The notes beneath the pieces were generated by a model. It saw nothing but the letters and a program-made list of their open reading frames with translations, had not been told where the DNA came from and made no database searches. DNA of 22,262 nucleotides from Euryarchaeota archaeon UBA10 (GTDB lineage: Archaea > Thermoplasmatota > Poseidoniia > Poseidoniales > Poseidoniaceae), in assembly GCA_002498185.1 (NCBI GenBank), contig DAGO01000107.1, positions 1,269 through 23,530 of the forward strand, given 5' to 3'. This document shows, piece by piece, positions 9,148-15,882 of the stretch. A program made the position numbers and the translations under genes. Positions within the stretch are counted from its first letter, which is position 1. Each line of letters begins with the position of its first letter.

Positions 9148-10045
9148 TGATGGTATAGAGGCAGATAGCCTTCAGAATCTTGTGACTGCTCTTCATGAGA
9201 GAGGACACGGTTGCATTGTTTTCGCACCGAGTGAAAACAATTCGGCAGTCAGCATGAAAATATCATTGGGCAAACCACTCACTGTAACCAAAAGAGACGA
9301 TGCAAGAGAAAATGTACACCAATTTTCGATTGGTGGAACTCCGTGCGATTGTATTATCGCAGCATTGGATGGAGGATTACAAAAATTGGTTCCCGGAATA
9401 ATGCCAAAGCTAGTTGTCAGTGGAATTAACCTCGGCCCTAATTTGTCGCAAGATGCATATCACAGCGGAACGATAGCTGCTGCACGTGAAGCAGGAATGT
9501 ATGGAATGCCAGCAATCGCATCATCCTGGTCTTCATTTGACCCAGAAGGAATGGAAGTTGCAACTAATGCAACAATCCAATTAATCGAAGCAGCCTTGCA
9601 GGTACTTCCAGATGAGCCAGCAAATCTCAATCGTCCACATGTAGATGTGAACGCTCCTCATCTCACAGCTTGGCCAAATCAATCCAGTAAACCTTGGAGT
9701 GACGACCCAATTTCTGCACTTAGGAAATCATTTGCAGCCGGTGAAATGTTGCTCAATCTCAATGTTCCACGTGGATGGAATGGCAATTTCTCATCAACTC
9801 GATTGGGGATGCGTTGGTATCGTAGTGCGATTACATTCTCTAATGATACATCGACTTTCCAACTTGGAGCTGCAAGAATAGATGTAGATGAAGTTGCGAA
9901 AGGAGATGTTGACTCAGACATACTTGGTGTAGCAAGCGTCACTTGTATGCCTTCGTGGCCGCAAACCCATCCTCTTGAAATGGATATGCAACTACTAGGT
10001 TGGTCGCTAGAAAACAGCAAAGATGGAATGCCAATCTGGCTCTGA
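9122..10045 (+). CDS. surE: SurE-family 5'/3'-nucleotidase
   Basis: SurE is a divalent-metal-dependent phosphatase that removes phosphate from nucleoside monophosphates, and in some members from short polyphosphate or oligonucleotide ends. The N-terminal ILLTNDDGIEA carries the two metal-binding Asp residues (D9, D10); S41 in the SENNSAVS loop and N103 in VSGINLGPN complete the usual metal site. The family block HSGTIAAAREAGMYGMPAIASS (about 118-139) is also present. At 307 residues it is longer than the common ~250; extra sequence lies around residues 175-215 and in the C-terminal half. It is the last gene of the + strand run that starts with aIF5A and ends eight bases before the convergent trmY stop. 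The physiological substrate is not visible. Confidence 0.94.
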   Translation: MAWILLTNDDGIEADSLQNLVTALHERGHGCIVFAPSENNSAVSMKISLGKPLTVTKRDDARENVHQFSIGGTPCDCIIAALDGGLQKLVPGIMPKLVVSGINLGPNLSQDAYHSGTIAAAREAGMYGMPAIASSWSSFDPEGMEVATNATIQLIEAALQVLPDEPANLNRPHVDVNAPHLTAWPNQSSKPWSDDPISALRKSFAAGEMLLNLNVPRGWNGNFSSTRLGMRWYRSAITFSNDTSTFQLGAARIDVDEVAKGDVDSDILGVASVTCMPSWPQTHPLEMDMQLLGWSLENSKDGMPIWL

Positions 10046-10052
10046 TTCTAAT

Positions 10053-10655
10053 TTATTCAAGTTCTAGGTTGACCCCTTCGTCTAGTAAGAAGTGAACTAT
10101 TGCAATGCATGTGTGGCCTTGCAACCAGTTGCTTCCCAGGCTTCTGGGGAGTCCTCTGTCACATTCCAGGATTTTATCGTCACCAAGGATAAATCCAATC
10201 TCTTCAATTGAGAAATTGTTAGGTAGTGTTCCAGAATATAGATTTGGAGAATCAGCCTCTAGCCTAATTGTAGTGCAATCCCAATCATCTAAAGTCATCT
10301 CCAAATCTCCTCCTCCATCGTAGATTCCCGGGCTTCTTTCAATCCAGTGTCCTCTTGGTGGAATTGGCTCTTTGATGACGGCAGCCACTTTACCTGCAAC
10401 TGCTCTCTCTTCAGCATGAATTCCTCTCAGTTCATTTGATACGAACTTGATTCTTCTTGCAGGACCAGGTCCTCCAAGTAAAATCATTGTAAATTCAACA
10501 TTTTTCCTAATTCCATGACTGGTTAGAATCGAAGACATAAGTGCTCTAATTAGCACATCCATTCGTCCTGCTCCGCCAGCTAAATCATTCAGGGGTAGTT
10601 TGCCCTTCGCCATCGCTCTGGTTCCAACAATGACGAAGCGTCGCAGAAAAATCAC
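10053..10655 (-). CDS. trmY: tRNA (pseudouridine-54 N1)-methyltransferase TrmY, SPOUT family
   Basis: TrmY uses S-adenosylmethionine to methylate pseudouridine at position 54 of the T-loop, giving the archaeal m1-pseudouridine. The N-terminal half shows the family pattern RRFVIVG...LNDLAGGAGRMDVLIRAL and IRKNVEFTMILLGGP. The C-terminal trefoil-knot region holds FILGDD (156-160) and SLGSNWLQGHTCIAIVHFLLD (172-192), including C183, where the cofactor binds. Length (about 200) fits the family. The start is uncertain. A GTG at 10655 overlaps the coaBC stop by four bases, but a GGTGA covers that codon and lies five bases before an in-frame CTG at 10646, where known members would begin (M-R-x-F). 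The coaBC gene is directly upstream, so the pair forms an operon. Confidence 0.9.
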   Translation of the reverse strand: MIFLRRFVIVGTRAMAKGKLPLNDLAGGAGRMDVLIRALMSSILTSHGIRKNVEFTMILLGGPGPARRIKFVSNELRGIHAEERAVAGKVAAVIKEPIPPRGHWIERSPGIYDGGGDLEMTLDDWDCTTIRLEADSPNLYSGTLPNNFSIEEIGFILGDDKILECDRGLPRSLGSNWLQGHTCIAIVHFLLDEGVNLELE

Positions 10656-11851
10656 CTATTGTTTTCAATGACTGAACGAATTGCATTGCACATGTCATTC
10701 TCTGTCTCGAGAATAAAGTGAGCTCCATGTGAATCTACAAGCCAGCCTCTTGGCATACCTTCTTTGCCGTAATCTTCCATTCTGTTGGCAATGGTAGCAG
10801 TCATTCCTGCAGTCTGGATTTGCGCATGTGCTCTATGAACTAGGTCCTTCTGCTTGATTCCACTTTCCAATTTGAAACCAATGCGTACAGATCCACTGCA
10901 CATTTCCTTTAGTTCGCTTATGTGCTTAGCACCTTCTTTCAACTGAACATTAAGGTCACCTTGAAGTGATGCAATTTTACCTTCAACAGGTTCAGGTATG
11001 ACATAATCAAGAACAGCAGCAGCATGAATCCAAACATCGATACCATCCTTGGTCAGTGCTTTCAATTCATCCAGCATAGAGTCCGGTTCTGGACATTTGA
11101 TGTCCAAAGGCAGCCATTCAGGTTTGCTGACTGTGGTTACACCACTTACACAGGTTACATCCATCCCGTGACGGTATAGGTCGTCTGCAATTTTGTAACC
11201 AGTCTTGCCACTAGAGGTGTTTTGGACATATCTGACATCATCAATTGCGCTACGTGTTGCGCCTAAGGTTACGACTACGGAAGTATCATTCCTATTGACT
11301 AAATTACCAAGGCGTGCCACAATTTCTTCGTGATTAGGAGTCTTTCTCTTGCCTTCTTCTTCTGCTCCCCATAGGATTTGAACGCCCTGTTTTGTGCATT
11401 GGAATACTAGGTCTTCGGTAACTGGATCGTTGACTAGGTCATTATGCATTGAAGGTACCATCATAATTGGACAGTTCCTTCCCCTTGCTGCTGAAAGCGC
11501 CATTAGTAAAGGCCCATTCATTAGACCATGAATGAACGATGCGATTAAATTTCGAGTTGCAGGTGTTACTAGCACTGCATCAAAACTGGATAGAGCAGAC
11601 AAATCACCATCCCAATCGGTAATGACTTCACCTTGAGATGCCCACCTAACTGCCATTGGGGTGATTATTTGTTGAGCTGATGTAGTCATAATTACTGAAA
11701 CTTTAGCACCATGCCTTCTCAATTCTCTAGCAAGCCTGACCGTATCAACTGCAGCGATTCCACCGGTTACACCTAGCAAGACATGACGCCCACTAAGTGA
11801 ACTGCCACGAACCTCTACATCGGTGTCACGCATGATACGCCCAAAAGACAC
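10652..11851 (-). CDS. coaBC: CoaBC: phosphopantothenoylcysteine decarboxylase / phosphopantothenate-cysteine ligase
   Basis: This bifunctional enzyme joins cysteine to 4'-phosphopantothenate (CoaB) and then decarboxylates the product with FMN (CoaC), steps three and four to coenzyme A. Residues ~22-180 are the flavoprotein: LLGVTGGIAA at the start, TPATRNLIASFIHG, and the PSMH loop (133-136), the archaeal form of the bacterial PxMN motif. The bacterial ACGD clamp is absent, which I recall as usual in archaea. Residues ~190-399 are the ligase, with GATRSAIDDVRYVQNTSSGKTG (about 197-218) and the AAAVLDY motif. In my alignment the decarboxylase's catalytic His is replaced by Asp83. Start: GTG at 11851 or ATG at 11833; a TATA-like ATTTTGTTA (11872-11880) would place transcription near the GTG. 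It forms an operon with trmY. Confidence 0.92.
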   Translation of the reverse strand: MSFGRIMRDTDVEVRGSSLSGRHVLLGVTGGIAAVDTVRLARELRRHGAKVSVIMTTSAQQIITPMAVRWASQGEVITDWDGDLSALSSFDAVLVTPATRNLIASFIHGLMNGPLLMALSAARGRNCPIMMVPSMHNDLVNDPVTEDLVFQCTKQGVQILWGAEEEGKRKTPNHEEIVARLGNLVNRNDTSVVVTLGATRSAIDDVRYVQNTSSGKTGYKIADDLYRHGMDVTCVSGVTTVSKPEWLPLDIKCPEPDSMLDELKALTKDGIDVWIHAAAVLDYVIPEPVEGKIASLQGDLNVQLKEGAKHISELKEMCSGSVRIGFKLESGIKQKDLVHRAHAQIQTAGMTATIANRMEDYGKEGMPRGWLVDSHGAHFILETENDMCNAIRSVIENNR

Positions 11852-11909
11852 TGCTTCAATACGGCTTCGCTAACAAAATGCGACATTGTTTCACAGATAA
11901 CCGGTTGAT

Positions 11910-11920
11910 TCAATTGTAAA
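11910..11920 (+). promoter_or_regulatory. TATA-like promoter element of the membrane zinc-ribbon gene
   Basis: The AT-rich stretch TCAATTGTAAA is centred about 24 bases before the ATG at 11939, the distance expected between an archaeal TATA box and the transcription start. No Shine-Dalgarno site lies between, so a leaderless transcript is likely. The assignment rests on position and composition only. Confidence 0.35.
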
Positions 11921-11938
11921 TCTCCACTCGAACTGGGT

Positions 11939-12511
11939 ATGTCTGATGCTGATGAGATGATTCTCGCAGGCTCGCGGCCTCAGCATTCAAATCCAATAGA
12001 TGCCCTACACAGCCGTACGTCATTTGTCTTCGTAGTAGATTCTTTGATTGTCACATTTTTCCTTTTCCAAATATTTAGAGAACTCGCATTTATACCTGGT
12101 ATTTTCTTTTTGTCAGTTTGGGCAGGATATCGAAACAGGGCGGCTTGGGCATATTGGTTTGTACCACTAATCATCGGCGGACTTACTCTTGTATTCTGTG
12201 TGATCCTGTTTGCCTTTGTTATTCAGATTCTTTCTGGTTCAATTAGTGGCCTGTTATTTGCGGCAATACTTGCTTACGCAATATTTTCTTCGATTCGATT
12301 CATAAGAGTTCATTTCCATCCTGTATACAAAATGGGATACAGCGGTTACTCAATTTACGATGAGGGACATAAGTTGCCTGCTAACGAAATGCTAGCAGCC
12401 TGTCCTTCCTGCCTAGCAGTGCTAGCAGTAAATCCATTGTTGCTATCTTATGAGGACAGATGTCCCCACTGCGATTCGCCTTTGGTACTTGGTGGTCCAG
12501 AAGAAGAATGA
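11939..12511 (+). CDS. Uncharacterised four-helix membrane protein with C-terminal zinc ribbon
   Basis: I do not recognise this 190-residue protein as a named family. About 27 polar N-terminal residues precede four hydrophobic segments, roughly 28-48, 52-64, 73-97 and 102-121. The C-terminal part is soluble and contains two CxxC pairs, CPSC at 155-158 and CPHC at 175-178, a zinc-ribbon arrangement (16 residues between the pairs). The protein ends with an acidic GGPEEE. By the positive-inside rule the ribbon is probably cytoplasmic: R65/R67 and R120/R123 follow the second and fourth helices. It is transcribed away from coaBC and converges on the actin-like gene, whose stop lies five bases beyond its own. 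A role as a membrane anchor or assembly factor is conceivable but not shown. Confidence 0.75.
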   Translation: MSDADEMILAGSRPQHSNPIDALHSRTSFVFVVDSLIVTFFLFQIFRELAFIPGIFFLSVWAGYRNRAAWAYWFVPLIIGGLTLVFCVILFAFVIQILSGSISGLLFAAILAYAIFSSIRFIRVHFHPVYKMGYSGYSIYDEGHKLPANEMLAACPSCLAVLAVNPLLLSYEDRCPHCDSPLVLGGPEEE

Positions 12512-12516
12512 ACTAC

Positions 12517-13542
12517 TCAGCGGGATGCTAGAGTCAAGTTCTTCCACATGTCTTCAGGAACTTCCATAGCCAGTCTTAGACCGCCCATTGCACCCAAGCG
12601 AACTGGGTCGTCTACAACGTGAACATTTACTTCACCCATGTCTGAAAGACGGCGCTCGATAAGTGCTCCAAGTCCTCTGATTCCGGAACCTCCACCTGCA
12701 AGAACCATGTTTCGGCGGAACTCGTCGTGGAATTCAGGGTTTGAACCAGCGATCAGTTGTTTGACATTGTCGACGATTGGGTCAACGATTGATTCACAAG
12801 CAGCTTGGACACAATCGGTGATGTCAAGAGACATTGCCTTACCTTCGATAGAGAAGTCAACCATGATTGGCTCATCAGGAGTGGACGTGGAAACGAATGA
12901 GTACTGTTCCTTCCAGCGGCGTGCCATGTCCTTGGTGATTTGAGCACCGTTGTATTTCTTCTGTACTTCAACGATGATTTGGTTGTCCACATAGTCACCA
13001 GCATATCCGGTGTGCATCTGGTCTCCTGGACCTGGGATTGTACCGTAGACACGGCAAAGGTCAGTAGTTCCTGCACCGATATCGATAACCAAGGTGTGCT
13101 CGATCATGTCTAGTGCATAAGCCACAGCGAAAGGCTCTGAGATAATCATTGCAGCGTTAACTGAACCAGCAGCAGCATCGAAGATTGAAGTCTTGTCAAC
13201 GTGACTTGCTTCAGCAGGTGCTCCGATAACAGCAACTACACGGTCGTAATCTTCTGGGTCAGACAAGCCGATTAGGTGAGTGATGAAGTGAGCGATGAAC
13301 TCACGGTCTTCTGGTGTATCCTTGATGACACCAAGTTCTAGAGGTCTGAATAGATTCAGAGCTAGTCTGTTCTTTAGTGCTTCATTACCGAATAGAACAT
13401 CTCTCTTCAGGAAATTTCGTGCAATTGGGTCCTTTGGAGTTCCAATTACTGTAAGTTCTTCTTCTTCGTGACTGTCGCTTGATACCATTACAGAGCGAAA
13501 GGTTCCAAGGTCAATTCCGATGTATAGTACTTCTTCAGCCAT
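12517..13542 (-). CDS. Actin/MreB-superfamily ATPase, MamK-like
   Basis: This 341-residue protein has the complete actin-fold nucleotide site: phosphate-1 loop IGIDLGTFRS (8-17), phosphate-2 loop IDIGAGTTD (153-161) and adenosine loop LAGGGSGIRG (281-290). Its signature sequences follow the magnetosome filament protein MamK: AVIGAPAEAS, SEPFAVAYALD (MreB has EEPMAAAIGA here), VIDIGAGTTDLC, GTIPGPGDQ, AGDYVDN, KEQYSFV, and a late EVPEDMW like MamK's ELPPQYW. E136 and D154 fall where MamK has its catalytic E143 and D161. There is no MreB-type amphipathic N-terminus. It probably forms ATP-dependent filaments; what it positions is unknown. Upstream on the same strand is a dual zinc-ribbon protein, 97 bases away. 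The intergenic gap has a TATA-like element and an inverted repeat close to the ATG. The actin family is certain; the MamK subgroup is from remembered sequence. Confidence 0.88.
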   Translation of the reverse strand: MAEEVLYIGIDLGTFRSVMVSSDSHEEEELTVIGTPKDPIARNFLKRDVLFGNEALKNRLALNLFRPLELGVIKDTPEDREFIAHFITHLIGLSDPEDYDRVVAVIGAPAEASHVDKTSIFDAAAGSVNAAMIISEPFAVAYALDMIEHTLVIDIGAGTTDLCRVYGTIPGPGDQMHTGYAGDYVDNQIIVEVQKKYNGAQITKDMARRWKEQYSFVSTSTPDEPIMVDFSIEGKAMSLDITDCVQAACESIVDPIVDNVKQLIAGSNPEFHDEFRRNMVLAGGGSGIRGLGALIERRLSDMGEVNVHVVDDPVRLGAMGGLRLAMEVPEDMWKNLTLASR

Positions 13543-13549
13543 AATACTC

Positions 13550-13568
13550 GCCTAATCGGGCGATTGGC
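13550..13568 (-). promoter_or_regulatory. Inverted repeat just upstream of the actin-like gene
   Basis: On the - strand the sequence reads GCC-AATCG-CC-CGATT-A-GGC, a nearly perfect inverted repeat with one unpaired A, ending seven bases before the ATG at 13542. As RNA it can fold into a short hairpin over the ribosome-entry region (the downstream arm overlaps the only SD-like GGCGAG); as DNA it could be an operator. Function is inferred from position only. Confidence 0.35.
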
Positions 13569-13612
13569 TCTCACCTTATGAAGAATACCTAAAGTGAGTA
13601 TTCGATTTGCCA

Positions 13613-13630
13613 CTGCTAAATAATCTATAA
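13613..13630 (-). promoter_or_regulatory. TATA-like element for the actin-like gene
   Basis: On the - strand TTATAGATTATTTA is the most AT-rich stretch of the gap between the zinc-ribbon gene and the actin gene. A start about 25 bases downstream would give a leader of roughly 50 bases that includes the inverted repeat at 13550-13568. This would let the actin gene be transcribed apart from its upstream neighbour. Confidence 0.35.
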
Positions 13631-13639
13631 TTCGTAACA

Positions 13640-14641
13640 CTAACACCAATTTTCACAAGATTGGCAGTACCATGCAGCATAGTCAGCGTAAAGTTCTGCC
13701 ATCTTACCGCAAATGGTGCATTCCTTGAGTGCATGGTCTCCAAAAATCTGCTGAACAATCTGGACATGAAGGTAATCATCGATTCCTAATTGCTGGCGCA
13801 TAGCCCACAGCATCTGGTCCTCTGAAGGAGATATAATTCCGTCAGCTAGGCATATTTCTACAACGACTCTGTAATCTTCAACCATCCTAACGTCTCTAGG
13901 ATCCATTGAAACTCCAGCCTTTTCAGCCACGATGTCTGTTCCGCCGGGGTCATCAACGAATATCACTAGTGAATCAGGGTTCAAGTCTTCACTTCGTAAT
14001 TCTAGCAAAATCATGCTACCTTCCTGGGTAGCATAAACCAGATTAGAGAATCTGTTAATGACATTTGCAATCGAACGTGCGGTGTCTTCAGCAGTCCTGC
14101 CTCTTCGCCATCCTGTTTCACTAGCCTCATCATAAGCATAGAACTCAGTTCCTAGGCCAGGGTATTCAAGACGTACTTCTTCTCCACCATCAAAGCCATT
14201 AGCTACGATGGTGATACTTCCGACAGTAGTGTCTACTAGGTTATCATCATCGTCAAACGAGATCATCAGAGGTTTTCTTTCTTCGGCAGCTGCGTTGAAG
14301 TGACCACTCATACCGCTCATCCACTTGTCTTCCAATCTCTTCAGTGAGGCTTCCTGTTCTCCAGAAAGGCCCTTATCGATTCCCAAAACATTGGTCAAGT
14401 CACCGCTCTGCATTTCTTGCTTGAATTCTTCAATCAATTCCGCATCTCTACGGTATGTTTCAGGAGGGCCACGCTTTTGTGCAACGTGGTTTGGGTCTTT
14501 CCACTCATAACCACACCTAACACAACTAAGGTAGCCTGCAAGACTCGATGGTTGCTTTTCACCACCACATCGTGGGCAATCGCCATCTTCGCTGATGCTA
14601 AGATTCTCGTATGCCTCTCTACGCCCCTTTCGGATACCCAT
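13640..14641 (-). CDS. Uncharacterised protein with two zinc ribbons and a TerB-like segment
   Basis: I cannot name this 333-residue soluble protein. Near the N-terminus is a zinc ribbon, CPRC at 22-25 and CVRC at 40-43. Residues ~60-125 are charged and probably helical. Residues ~130-250 look like a beta-rich domain (alternating hydrophobic strands, Gly turns, FVDDPGGTD). Residues ~255-300 read VVVEICLADGIISPSEDQMLWAMRQQLGI, which resembles the ADG-x-I-S-x-x-E pattern of TerB/DnaJ-associated helical domains. A second ribbon closes the protein (C308, C311, C326, C329). No membrane segment or signal peptide is visible. It lies 35 bases after the thiolase stop and 97 bases before the actin-like gene, all on one strand. 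That placement suggests, but does not prove, a role with the actin filament. Confidence 0.75.
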   Translation of the reverse strand: MGIRKGRREAYENLSISEDGDCPRCGGEKQPSSLAGYLSCVRCGYEWKDPNHVAQKRGPPETYRRDAELIEEFKQEMQSGDLTNVLGIDKGLSGEQEASLKRLEDKWMSGMSGHFNAAAEERKPLMISFDDDDNLVDTTVGSITIVANGFDGGEEVRLEYPGLGTEFYAYDEASETGWRRGRTAEDTARSIANVINRFSNLVYATQEGSMILLELRSEDLNPDSLVIFVDDPGGTDIVAEKAGVSMDPRDVRMVEDYRVVVEICLADGIISPSEDQMLWAMRQQLGIDDYLHVQIVQQIFGDHALKECTICGKMAELYADYAAWYCQSCENWC

Positions 14642-14676
14642 GTTTCACTTACGCATGCGACATATGATGAAGGTTA

Positions 14677-15816
14677 TCATTCGTATTTACGTAAAACAGT
14701 AGCAATTCCCATGCCGCCTCCAATGCACATTGAAGCCAATGCATACTCGCCATCAACCCTGTTCAGCAATGAAGCTGCCTTGCCTAGTATCCTAGCGCCA
14801 CTTGCTCCAAGTGGGTGCCCTATTGCTAGCGCTCCTCCATCGATATTCAATCTGGAATCTTCAGGAGAGATCTCGAGGTCCCGCAATACAGCGATTGATT
14901 GTGCGCTAAATGCTTCATTCAGTTCGATAACATCGACATCATCCATCGTTATACCTGCTCTGCTCAGAGCCTTCTTCGAAGATTCAACAGGCCCAATTCC
15001 CATAATATGTGGTGGAACACCTACTACTGCGGTTGAAACAATCTCTGCAAGTCCTCCTATGCTATGTTCTTCAACATATTTTTCTGAACAAATCAAATTG
15101 CATGCTGCTCCATCTGTGAGGGGAGAAGATGTTGCTGCTGTTACAGTACCATCTTCTAAGAAGGCAGGAGGTAATCTAGCCATCTTTTCGACTGATGTCT
15201 CTCTCATACAACCATCCACATCTATCACATTTTCATCGGTCTTAATTCCCACGATCTCTTTAGTAAGTAGTCCGTTACTTTGAGCACTAAGAGCCTTATT
15301 ATGGCTGTGCAGTGCAAACTCTTCTTGCTCAAGCCGTGAAATAGAATAATCCTTGGCGAGGTTTTCTGCGGTTAATCCCATTGAAATGTATGCATCAGGA
15401 AATTTAGATTCAATTCCAGGATGCAGGTCTCGATTCCAGCCACCTCTTTTCACTAATGACATAGTTTCAACTCCGGCTGCCAAAAAAAGTTCCCCCGAGC
15501 CTAATTTGATAGCACCAGCAGCAGTGTGAGCTACTTGCATAGAAGAGCCACACAAACGATTGGTTGTCATTCCTGGAATAGTATCAGGCAGTTCTGGCAA
15601 ATATGTCGCAATTCTGCCTAGGTTGAGTCCTTGCACTCCTTCTGGATATGCGCAACCCAGCATCAAGTCCTCAATATCGTTGACTTCGATGTTATTCTTC
15701 TCGATTATGCTCCTGATAGTTACTTCTAGCATATCCTCGGGCCTAACTGATGCCAATGCTCCTTTGTGGGCTCTATGGAACGGAGTTCGCAAGTAGTCTG
15801 CAATTACTGCTCGCAT
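14677..15816 (-). CDS. Thiolase: acetyl-CoA C-acyltransferase (FadA-like)
   Basis: Thiolase cleaves 3-ketoacyl-CoA with CoA into acetyl-CoA and a shortened acyl-CoA, the last step of beta-oxidation, or runs backward as acetoacetyl-CoA synthesis. The 379 residues fit the family. The nucleophile is C89 in NRLCGSSMQ; the catalytic pair near the end is H334 in GGALAIGHPLGASGAR and C364 in CIGGGMG; the ELNEAFSAQ and DGAA signatures are present. The catalytic set is complete. Features such as PEGVQGLNLGR and CGSSMQ recall degradative FadA-type enzymes rather than the archaeal HMG-CoA-coupled thiolase, but this is a judgement. It would work with the dehydrogenase at the left edge of the window. The ATG at 15816 faces the Tpt1/KptA gene, with about 65 bases between the starts. 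Confidence 0.94.
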   Translation of the reverse strand: MRAVIADYLRTPFHRAHKGALASVRPEDMLEVTIRSIIEKNNIEVNDIEDLMLGCAYPEGVQGLNLGRIATYLPELPDTIPGMTTNRLCGSSMQVAHTAAGAIKLGSGELFLAAGVETMSLVKRGGWNRDLHPGIESKFPDAYISMGLTAENLAKDYSISRLEQEEFALHSHNKALSAQSNGLLTKEIVGIKTDENVIDVDGCMRETSVEKMARLPPAFLEDGTVTAATSSPLTDGAACNLICSEKYVEEHSIGGLAEIVSTAVVGVPPHIMGIGPVESSKKALSRAGITMDDVDVIELNEAFSAQSIAVLRDLEISPEDSRLNIDGGALAIGHPLGASGARILGKAASLLNRVDGEYALASMCIGGGMGIATVLRKYE

Positions 15817-15852
15817 GACCTGTCCAAGCCGTCTGATTTCATCATCATTGCC

Positions 15853-15864
15853 CTGAAAATATCT
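15853..15864 (+). promoter_or_regulatory. TATA-like element for the Tpt1/KptA gene
   Basis: CTGAAAATATCT is centred 24 bases before the ATG at 15883, with no Shine-Dalgarno site between. This fits a leaderless archaeal transcript and favours 15883 over the nearby ATG at 15910. Confidence 0.4.
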
Positions 15865-15882
15865 CAGTTGATAGAACGGATT

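Noticed and set aside
12517..13542. Assignment as MreB or DnaK
   Set aside because: DnaK would be about 600 residues with a substrate domain; MreB motifs (EEPMAAAIGA, GGGTTE) do not match, while MamK-type blocks do.
14417..15283. A 288-codon + strand open frame
   Set aside because: It runs antisense through the thiolase and into the zinc-ribbon gene. The translation is Ser/Thr/Ile/Pro-rich with no family motif, while the - strand thiolase has complete catalytic motifs.
15766..15882. N-terminal extension of Tpt1/KptA
   Set aside because: The frame is open, but it overlaps the thiolase start, adds about 39 residues without family similarity, and a TATA-like element fits the ATG at 15883.
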